From the NCBI GenBank assembly GCA_014706385.1, contig JACGZH010000004.1, positions 1 through 64,000 of the forward strand: DNA of 64,000 nucleotides, read 5' to 3'. A program made the translations under genes and the position numbers. This document shows positions 55,301 to 64,000 of this stretch, piece after piece. The notes under the pieces are model-generated. The model was not told where the DNA came from. It saw nothing but the letters and a program-made list of their open reading frames with translations, and did not search any database. The DNA comes from Phaffia rhodozyma. Lineage: Eukaryota > Basidiomycota > Tremellomycetes > Cystofilobasidiales > Mrakiaceae. The stretch's first letter is position 1. The number at the start of each line of letters is the position of its first letter.

Positions 55301-58300
55301 ACTTTAGATTCCATGTGGGCGCCAGTTGTCATCCCAGAAGGCTCGATGCATAGTTTGACCGATAAGCAATACAAGTGAGTGAATGTCCTCATATTTCTTT
55401 CTCTCGAATCATTTTCCCAAATTTTCTACTGATGTTGACGCGCAAGCTTCTTTCTCTATCGACTCAAAGTTACCGAGCAAAAATTGTCAATACACCCTTC
55501 ATAGGTTCAGAAAGTCGAAGAAGCGTGGATGCCCGACATTTTATCATGCTGACGATTGGGAGCCGGGGAGATATTCAACCTTGTATGTATTCTATTGATC
55601 TGATAAACGTTATCGAAACCAGACGTGTGCTCTATTCGCTCTATTGGCTGACACGCCTGAATCGATTTTTAGACATTGCCTTGTCCCTTGGTGTACGTTC
55701 AAGTCTACTCTTATCTATGTTATCATCTACACCTCACTAGCTTTCGCTCAATGTGTGATATCGTCTTTCACAGTTAATGAAACATGGACATCGGTGCACA
55801 ATCGTGACGCATGATGAATTTAAGGAGTGGATCGAGTCGTACAAGATTGGATATCGGCAAGCAGGAGGTGATCCAGCTGCGTTGATGAAGCTCTCGGTGG
55901 GACACAAGGTAATATATTGCGCCTGAATACCATTCTTTCAATGCTTCTTCTATGACTTGATAAACTGAACCTTTCTCAATTTGATCCGATAGATGTTTTC
56001 CCCTGGCTGGTTCAAAGAAAGTTTGGGATCTTACCGAGAATGGTTTGATGACCTCATGCACGACGCTTGGGTTGCTTGCGAAGATGCGGATGTCTTGATG
56101 TGAGTAAACATCAGACTTGGCCGTTTCCGTCACCCTCCTACTGCATGACGGCTGACCACACTCAACAAACACTCGTCTGATAGCGAGTCGCCATCAGCTA
56201 TGGTCGGGATTCATATTGCTGAGGCGCTCAAGATTCCTTACTTCCGTAAGTAACATAGCTAGCCTATGATGAATCAACGTTCCGATCGTTATTCTACCAA
56301 GGCTCAGTACCCAGTGTTTCTCTTGACTCTGAAGGTGCTTTCACTATGCCTTGGACGAGGTATGTGAACAAGATCGTCATATTCATCAGGGCAGTATATT
56401 TGAGTACCATGTCACTTATACAAACTGAAACCATCCTTTCAACACAGAACTCATGATGTTCCCCACGCCTTCATGACACCTGCAGTATGTACTTTATCTG
56501 CCCTCAAGATGACCGATAGGCTTATGCATCCTTCATGAAATAACTCTGGTTTGTTTCTTCATAGGTCGAGCTCACACCGAATCTAAACTACGCGGTTTGT
56601 TCCCATCTTTCTTGTCTCATTCCAGCTTATGAAGTCTCGCAATTGCTTAAACTCTACCATCTTCATGCCACATTGATACATATACAGACTTATGTTCTTT
56701 TTGACAACATCATATGGAAAGCAACCGCTAGTCCGGTCAACAGGTGGCGAAAGAAAGAGCTGGGCCTCAGGTCGACTGTAAGTTTTTCCTCTGATATGCT
56801 TGCCGTAACTTGAATATTTTGTCTGAATTAATAGAACTCCAATACTACCATTTGAAGAACATGGAACTGCTTGAGCAACGAAACGTACCTTTCATATATA
56901 ATTTCAGGTACGAGACTGAGTTGAATCTCGCTTTTCCTATCATGCGCGCTAACGAGTTTTTGGTGTGCTATTCGGTGCATCGTTTCTATATCATTAGTTC
57001 GGCTGTTTTGCCTCATCCAATCGACTGGAAGGTCAGTCTATCTGAAATTTTATATATATATTTTTTCGTAACATGCTGAACGTTGAATCAGTAATTTTGA
57101 TATCAAAAGGACAACATGTGAGTTGCTTGGTATTCCAATCCATTTTTGGTATAGCTTTTATCTGTCGAAACCGTCTGGTCTAAGTAAACGTCATTCTGGT
57201 TTACGTACAGCATGATCTCTGGATACTGGTTCTTGGCCAACAGTGATGCCGAATGGACCGCTCCAGATTCACTTATTGCGTTCATGGAGCAGGCCAGAGA
57301 GGATGGAAAGCCGATCGTATACATCGGAGTAAGCTTTCTGCATCTGTTTCATTTATTTCTAGCCTCATCTACGTTCTGTTGAGACGAAACCTTGCTCTGT
57401 TTATTCCATCAGTTTGGAAGCATCGTTGTGCCCAATCCAGTCGAGATGACTAAGAACATCATTCGAGCAGTCGAGAAATCGGACGTCCGGGCAATCGTTG
57501 CCAAAGGATGGTCTAGTCGGGGTCATGAGCTTGGGGGTGAGAAGGCGCCTGTGGATGTTCCCTTCCCAGATAGCTGTTATCCGGTCTGTCGTCCATCTTG
57601 TTCAGTTACTCTAATGGCAATCTTTTTTTTAAATGTTTGCTCACCAGATCGTTTGTTCAATTCATGTCAAATTCAAACGACGTCGTCTTGACAGATCGAC
57701 AAAATCCCTCATGATTGGCTATTCCCCAAAATCGATGCCTGTGTTCACCATGGAGGCGCAGGAACAACAGGAGGTATGGTTTTTCTTCATGACTGATATG
57801 TTCTACCTATGCATCCAAATGAAATACACTCTGACGCTCTTTGTGGTTGATCCCTCCTCCCTGTGTACCACTCACAGCGAGTCTTCGATGGGGTCGGCCA
57901 ACAATCATCAAGCCTTGGTTCGGAGATCAGTTCTGTTGGGCTTCTCAAGTAACAAAACTCAATGTAGGCTCTATCTTTTTATGCACTGGTCTGTTCCTGA
58001 CGTAAAGTCCCATACTGATGACATCTCTATCATATTCAGGTGGGAGCCCGAGTAACCACCCTTTCCGGCTCAGACTTAACCAACGCACTCATCAAAGTCA
58101 CCCGAGACGAGGCCGTTATCGAAGCAGCTGGCAAGATTGGCGAACGGATCCGAGCGGAGAATGGAGTGGCAACCGCTATCGAGTATCTATACTCTTACTT
58201 GGATCGAGCTCGTATGTCCCTTTCACCTTGTTGTTTTTCGTTGTTGTTTTTTTCTTTGAGAGTTTTGTTTTCTTCTCTGTAGCATGATTGAACGACCATC

Positions 58301-58438
58301 TGTGATCTGCTAATCATTTTCTTCACGCCCGTTTGTAATTTTGCTCGCACAGGCGACCGACACGTCTCTTACAAGCCTGAAGCAACTCGAACTCTTCCTG
58401 GCCCAAAGCTTACTTTCCCATTCAGCTTTAGTTCTTGA
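52366..58438 (+). CDS. ATG26: Sterol 3-beta-glucosyltransferase (GRAM-PH-UGT)
   Basis: Transfers glucose from UDP-glucose to ergosterol; in some fungi it also supports pexophagy. The start [17 protein letters not shown] (ATG 52366) opens a long disordered acidic region with an Asp run near 52765. A first GRAM region begins [23 protein letters not shown]-like strand set follows ([18 protein letters not shown]), then a second GRAM ([40 protein letters not shown]). The GT1 domain starts at GSRGDIQP, then [68 protein letters not shown] and [18 protein letters not shown]. The UDP-binding exons are [20 protein letters not shown] and [19 protein letters not shown]. The protein ends TFPFSFSS at 58438. 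About 20 short introns are required, more than any other gene here. Confidence 0.95.
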
Positions 58439-58903
58439 AATCCTTTTCTTTTCATTCTCAATTGTAACATCATTTCGGTTTTTAGTATCGGCTATGCCTC
58501 CTTCCTTTTGTAGTTACATGGCTCAGTTAGTCTCCTTCTGGTTGAGTCGGCTAGAAGGTGCAGCAGGTCGTTTGCGATGATATTTGAATTTATCGTTTCA
58601 TCTTACGTTGTTTCCGAATTACTTCTGTAACAAAGAAATAGTGACATTCATGATAAACAAAATGATAGAAGTACACAGTGGGCATGAAGCGCAGACAGTA
58701 AATGAAAGAAAACGTGATCAGTAATTAAGGATAAGAGTGGTAACAAGAATTATAGAATTAAAGGGTCAAGCTAAGACCCGACTTTGAATTAATGTTGATT
58801 AGTGAATATCAGTTCAAGAAACTTTGGTAGATACAAAGTCGTGTCAATATACAGACAAAGAAGCAAGACCTGTGCCAATCTCTTCGGTCAGAAGGATGAA
58901 TCT
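58439..58903. other. Convergent 3' spacer
   Basis: About 465 bp of AT-rich sequence between facing stop codons. It probably contains both 3' untranslated regions. Nothing else is recognised. Confidence 0.6.
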
Positions 58904-60645
58904 TTACTTGGATGATCCGGTTCCAATCCCGTTCACCAGAACATTCAGCCAGCCGCTCTTCTTCTCAGTCGTCCCACTGGCTCCCTGCTCCTCCTCCTTC
59001 GGATCTCTTGACCTTGTCTTTCCGAGACTTAACCTCCTCATCAACGGGTTTGAAGTTGGAGCTGGGTGAGAGCCTACCGGAGGAAGCTTGTATTGGTGCG
59101 GGAACCTATCTTCTGAGATTCTAGAAGAACCAGACCCTTGAGTCTGGACAGGACCTTGACTGGTTGTGGTAGTCGTAGTGGTTGTAGTCATAGAGTCCGC
59201 AGACATCATGTGTGGGGAGATCAAGTGTATGATCGTCTGCTGAAGAGTCTGGGCCTCGCTGATAAAGATCAAAGTGTCAAAAGAAGGTAAGAGAGGACCA
59301 AGTGCGTAGACGTCAGATGAGACCAACTCTTGGTGATGACGACAAGAAAGGGACACGTACGGATCTCCACTAAACAACTCGCCAAATTCCCACTCAATTC
59401 TCACACGGCCATCATAAGACTCTCCTCCCATGACATGGGATTGGTTTCCCGCTGGGACGTCCAAGATTACTGTTGCTGGAGCTCGGCCAGAGCTACGTCC
59501 CTTAGCGTTCTTTGATTGAACGAACGAAACTGACGATGAGTTAGGTATGGCGGACAGAGGTACTTGGAAGTAAGTCAGTGGCTGGTTCTATTGACGATAA
59601 CGAAAGGAGAGCAGATAACATGATCTAATCAGTCAAAGAGCGGAAAATTGTAACGGATTGACCAAAAAGACGAACACCGATGCTCAATGGCCATTCATTT
59701 GTAGATCCTGTGACCAGGGGACCGCCCATTGATTTGCTCCGTGAGTTCCTGAGGGCTGTCGATTCATCCGGAGCAAGATCCCTATCATCAAATGTCTCTT
59801 CGTCTGTCGGTCCCACAGTCTGATTGGTCTGTTCAGATTTCTGCCCAGAGCCCATCATGAAGTTCGCAAATGACAAGGGAGGAGCTCCTGCCCGTCCTTC
59901 AGATCTAGCGTTATTGTCAAACAAAGGTGGTGACTCGGTCTGCCCTCCTTCCTGATGGAGACGGGTAGCTGACTTAGCGTCCTTGTTGCCAAATGATTTG
60001 AGTCTCAGCTTTCGAAGTCCAGTAACAGGATCAGTTTCTTCCTCCAAAGCAAGATTGTCAGAAGTAGCGCCTGGAGGAGACTGAGCAGAGCCACTAGAAG
60101 AACCGAAGGAGAAAGAAAATCGCTTCTTATTCATCTGCGGAGGTGACGCAGGAGGAGAGGCAGGCTGGGCGATTGAGGTGGCAGGTTGATTAGAGACGGG
60201 TCGACGATAAGCTGCAGGAGTAGTTAAATTGAATTGGATGAGTTTCTGACAAGGGTTTCCCCGTTCGTGGTTTCATTCAGCCAAAAAGAGTTGAGTTCTT
60301 GTGTCATCTCGATAAGCTGAATGATAGGAGGAACCCGAAATGTGTACCAACCGATGTGACTAGAACATTGCCATTCATCACATACTCCCATAACGCTCCA
60401 GAGCTCTCTGCTTCGCCACCAAAGCTCTTTCTTCGGGCTCCCTGGGTCTGCTGAGGGCCGCTAGGGAGGGAGAGTTTGCAAACAATGGGTTGAGTTTTGT
60501 ACGGCCTGAACCCAGTGGGCTCGGCTGGTTCAGGAAGTGAAGCAGAATGCCCAGGAGGAGAATGAGGAGGCGTCGATGCGCTAATGTGAGTAGCTTCGAT
60601 TTGTGAAGTCAACGAAGTAGGTGGGGTTGTAAAAAAGTAAATCAT
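58904..60645 (-). CDS. Unrecognised Ser/Pro-rich protein
   Basis: A multi-exon gene starting MIYFFTTPPTSLTSQIEATH. Exon 1 also has the ordered-looking TQPIVCKLSLPSG, RRKSFGG and ALWEYVMNGNVLVTS. Exon 2 is mostly disordered but contains DPVTGLRKLRLKSFGNK and an FSFSFGSSSGSAQ segment. Exon 3 encodes QPLTYFQVPLSAIPNSSSVS and VILDVPAGNQSHVMGGESYD followed by GRVRIEWEFGELFSGD, the most ordered part with alternating strands. Next come EAQTLQQTIIHLISPHMM and a run of nine Thr. The C-terminus is Ser/Lys-rich, KSGWLNVLVNGIGTGSSK, ending at 58904. I do not recognise a family. The beta-rich segments could be an arrestin-like or C2-like fold, which would need a structure search. Confidence 0.7.
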
Positions 60646-61795
60646 TGTATCAGAGCGACTATCTCGGTGGTCAGTGGTGTCAAGAAGTGTGTGAATATGT
60701 GAATGTGAGTATTTATGTATTGGGTGGAGGGGACCAGAATGGTGCGACAGAGAGTGGAGATGGGAAAAGATGAGGAAGAAGAGAGGAGAGGAAATGAAAG
60801 AGAAGCCGGTGGGCTTATATGAAGATGCTGATCGGTCCTGTCACTCAAGGAACAAACCTATCAGGTCATCAGGTACGGACATCAACGCTAAAAAAAAATC
60901 AGGAACCTGAACGGGCCAGGCACAGATCAGCATCACACATCTCCTCTCCATCGCATCATACGTCATGGAGACGACCGAGTCCACGAGCCAAGACACAAAC
61001 AGAGCTGCCGGTATCCCTGTGTCTCTGGGTGTATTCCTCCCACACTGCTGACGACCACTCGGAAACCAGGGCGCAATGCAGGACAAAGAGAGATGCATGA
61101 AAACAGGAGGAGGTTTGTTTCGAGTGGCCCTCAAGCACATTCACCCTTGTTGCCACTGTTTTCAAGCACAGCCGGGTAGACCCAAGCGTTGAAATTCTTG
61201 ACTATTCCTCTGGAGGCGTCAAGAATAGCTAGATTAACTATCACATAAGATCCCATCTACACTGCGCAAGTCTTGGATTAAAATGAAAAGATGGAGACTG
61301 GTCCAACTCAGCGCGCTTGGTGTTCTATGAGATCGATCCACTTTCTTCTCCCCACCGTTGGGATCTCAATTTGATACATACAAACCGGCCTATACATACC
61401 TAATCGACTTCTCCGCTCTCATCCCAGGATGGTTTTTATCAGGCTATGCACATCGTGTAGTGGTTATGTCTACGACAAAAACTCTTTTCTAGATATTATT
61501 TGACTATCTACGCGAGTCAAAATGCAGAGTCACGAGATTTGCCTGACTTATCCCTACTTAGAGTTTGTGTGTCTGTTTTCAGATGGAGTCGGGTCTAAAC
61601 CTGCTTGAAAGACGGCATTAAAGAAATCTTGGGCGTCTCAGTTTGATCTCAACTTGCGTTATGTAATCGTATATACCGTCGTAACACCCGCACGTAGCTA
61701 CCGTAACCATTACACCATTTCTTTCTCTTTATCGTCTTAACCTTTCTCTCTCTTCCTTACTCGTACACACACTTTTTTTTCATCAGCCCATCATC
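60646..61795. other. Divergent intergenic region before MTAP gene
   Basis: About 1.15 kb between divergent start codons. It contains a CT-rich leader just before the MTAP ATG (TCTTTCTCTTTATCG...) and a T8 run at 61773-61780. Frames at 60819-61165 on both strands overlap and have no recognisable motif. No gene is seen. Confidence 0.55.
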
Positions 61796-63384
61796 ATGTC
61801 GTCCTCTGCACCAGGTCAGCTCGGATCTTTTTTCATCGCTCAGCTATTCGGAAATCTTTGGCTGATTTTCTTTTTCTTTTGTGTCTGGTTGTGTCTGGCA
61901 AAATTTGATAGTTACTGTCGGAGTCATTGGAGGCTCTGGTTTGTACCAGCTCGATAACCTTACCTTCGTGTAGGTGCTTCAGTTAGATTTTTCTTGCTTT
62001 CCGTTGTAGCCTTCTGAGATACAATCTCAACGATACCTTGTTCTTGATACAATCTTTTCCAGTCGAGAGATCAACGTCGAAACCGTTCGTTTTCTGAACC
62101 CTTCACTTCTGTATTCGACCAAAATGCGCAATATCCAGCTCATTTGTTTGTAATCGAACGATTAAACACGTCTTCATATTCAGCCCTGGGGATCTCCTTC
62201 TTCGCCTATCTCAGTCTTTTCTCTGCCCTCTGATCCCTCGAACCCTGGGCAGCCTGGATCAGAGATCGCTTTCATCTCCCGCCACGGCAAGGCTCATAAT
62301 ATCACTCCTACTGAGGTGCCCTCCAGGGCCAACATGTGAGCTCAATATTGTCTATATATTTTTAGCCAATCTACTCTCTGCTGATCAATCAATGTACCGG
62401 ACGGAAACAGTGCGGCTTTGAAGAGCATTGGTGTCCAGGCTATTGTTGCCTTTTCCGCTGTTGGATCTCTTAGAGAAGAAATTGCGCCTGGTCTGTGTTG
62501 CTCTGACAATTCTTTTATTTTCTTAATCATGTACACTGATTCCGGTTGTTGTTGATCTCACAGGAGACTTCATCATCCCTTCTCAGATCATCGACCGAAC
62601 TAAAGGGATCCGACCGTCCACCTTTTTCACTGGCCTTGGCGTCGTCGTTCATGTTCGTCCTCTGTATCGGCATCACTCTCATGTTTTTGCTCATACACCA
62701 GCTGACTGGGTCATTGGCAACCCATATATGTTGAATCATATTCATAGGCCATGTTTGGAGATCCCTTCGACAACCAGCTTGTCAAGCACATTACTCCTCT
62801 CGTTAAATCTGTCCTTTCCACCGCATCCGAGTCCGGAGGCGAAGTCAAGGTCCACGAGGACAAGACCGTCGTTGTAATGGAAGGCCCTCAATTCTCCACC
62901 AGAGCCGAGAGTCTCATGTTCGTCCTACTCATTGCATGCTTTCATCTCTATCTTGCACAATCAAATATTGTGCTTACTTCTATTCTTTCTCATGCTGTCC
63001 GTTCTTTCTCTCGTATCCACCAGGTATCGACAGTGGGGTGGAGATATCATCAACATGTCTTCCATTCCAGAGGCCAAACTCGCCCGAGAGGCCGAGATCC
63101 CTTACGCACTTATTTGCACCTCTACTGATTACGATGCTTGGCGAGCCGGAGAAGCCCCGGTGACTGTGGAAGAGGTCATTAAGACCCTACACACCAACGC
63201 CCACCTGTCCAAGAAGGTTGCAGAAGTCATCCTTCCCGAGGTCGTCAAAGCCGTCCAGGCCGGTGACGTCCTGACGGAGACAAAGGGTTGCATGAAGTTC
63301 AGCTGTATCACCAGGAAGGATGGTTGGTCTCAGGAGGCCAAAGAAAAGTTGAGCTGGGTATTGGATTACTTCAAGGAGGAGTAG
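61796..63384 (+). CDS. MEU1: S-methyl-5'-thioadenosine phosphorylase
   Basis: Cleaves methylthioadenosine, the by-product of polyamine synthesis, with phosphate to adenine and methylthioribose-1-phosphate, feeding methionine salvage. Exon 1 is only MSSSAP. The next begins [20 protein letters not shown] (phosphate-binding loop), followed by [57 protein letters not shown] and [36 protein letters not shown] and [16 protein letters not shown] follow. After the last intron comes [20 protein letters not shown], then [19 protein letters not shown] with the base-binding Asp pair, and a C-terminus ending LDYFKEE. The family's NMT is NMS here, a mild change at the substrate pocket. About six introns are present. 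The protein is complete and cytosolic or nuclear. Confidence 0.96.
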
Positions 63385-64000
63385 ACGAAGCAGTAGATGA
63401 TAGAACAATCTCAAATAAGAATGAACGAAATAGAACATTGCATTGTCCGGTTGTTTTTTTTTTAGAAAAAAAAACTTGATCGAACGAGCGTTCTGGATTA
63501 GGTAGTATTTATTGGATACATGGCTTGTAGACAAAACAAGTGGCGAGTTGGAATGCACACGTCGCTCGAGGCGTGACTCTATGGATGATAAGGAGGCACA
63601 GGTTACAGAAAGAAATATCGTGGCAGCCCCGGAATACAAAGAAGAATTCAAAATATTTCAAAGACGTATGAAAGGGATATCGCTCATGGGTGGTCACTCC
63701 AGAATGGTAGTATGGGCACAAACGCCAGTTTCATTCTGACAAGATCGATCTCTTTATGTCGACTGCAGAAAGAGATTCATTTGGGGATTACCGGGGAGAT
63801 AGGTGATGCAGTATCGTAAGTATCTCATACGAGATACAGGTGAGCGGAGGAATCTTAGGAGATGGGCATCTTTTAGAGACTTGATCGTCGAGGTCTCTCC
63901 CTTGCTTGCAAAGGAACCCCACTAGAAGGAAAGTACTTTGATGGAGAGGAGTGTTTAGTGCTGGATTGTTAGCTTGATGGATGTTTTAACGCAACGGATG
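63385..64000. other. Right-end flank, no gene recognised
   Basis: The last 615 bp follow the MTAP stop. They hold its 3' region (TTTTTTTTTTAGAAAAAAAA, a hairpin-capable T/A inverted tract near 63453-63474) and unassigned sequence. A plus-strand frame at 63512-63739 is short and has no recognisable domain. A gene could begin beyond the window. Confidence 0.5.

Noticed and set aside
58904..60645. Hypothesis that this gene is RGP1, partner of the RIC1 gene in the same window
   Set aside because: Its ordered segments do not match the Rgp1 arrestin-like domain that I know. There was no sequence basis beyond wishing for a pair.
63512..63739. 75-codon frame near the right edge
   Set aside because: Short, with no recognisable motif, overlapping antisense frames and no splice context.
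1..64000. CRISPR arrays, operons or bacterial-style defence systems
   Set aside because: No regularly spaced direct repeats with unique spacers were seen. The sequence is plainly eukaryotic, with short introns and a telomere.

Overview
This is one chromosome end of a fungus, read from the telomere inward. The first 91 bases are pure CCCTAA repeats. After about 17 kb the sequence becomes an intron-rich housekeeping region. The basidiomycete-yeast assignment (Tremellomycetes-like, possibly Cystofilobasidiales) is an inference. It rests on TTAGGG telomeres, genes cut by many short GT-AG introns, roughly balanced base composition, the protein families present, and a telomeric retroelement resembling the Cnl1 elements of Cryptococcus.

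Layout. 1-3504: telomere, then a 5'-truncated non-LTR retrotransposon with reverse transcriptase and restriction-like endonuclease domains. It is followed by a pyrimidine-rich tail and a second short telomeric tract. 3505-17000: sparse subtelomeric accessory zone with a glutathione S-transferase, a small broken gene, an intronless alpha/beta hydrolase, a Ty3/Gypsy integrase relic, an intronless NADPH-dependent FMN reductase and an amino-acid permease. 17124-17195: tRNA-Glu(CTC). From 17.9 kb inward: RIC1 (Golgi Ypt6/Rab6 exchange factor), a Cyc2-like mitochondrial flavoprotein, a PRELI/Ups lipid-transfer protein, a ZCCHC9-like zinc-knuckle protein, MPS1 kinase, AP-3 sigma, a GT61 glycosyltransferase, a DUF1749 hydrolase, a GT25 glycosyltransferase, CSN6, mitochondrial uS19, a coiled-coil protein, CK2 alpha, sterol glucosyltransferase (ATG26/UGT51), an unrecognised Ser/Pro-rich protein and methylthioadenosine phosphorylase.

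How the genes relate. The core genes are ordinary single-copy eukaryotic functions with no evident operon-like logic. Several are divergently paired and share short promoters (Cyc2-like/Ups, CK2 alpha/sterol glucosyltransferase) or are convergent (DUF1749/GT25, MPS1/AP-3 sigma). The subtelomeric genes look like detoxification and nutrient-uptake functions, as is common near fungal telomeres.

The most notable item is the telomere-capped retroelement, whose reading frame runs uninterrupted into the telomeric repeat. I found no CRISPR array and no clearly undescribed multi-gene system. Exon boundaries of multi-exon genes were inferred by eye from splice signals and protein continuity, so outer coordinates are firmer than internal ones.
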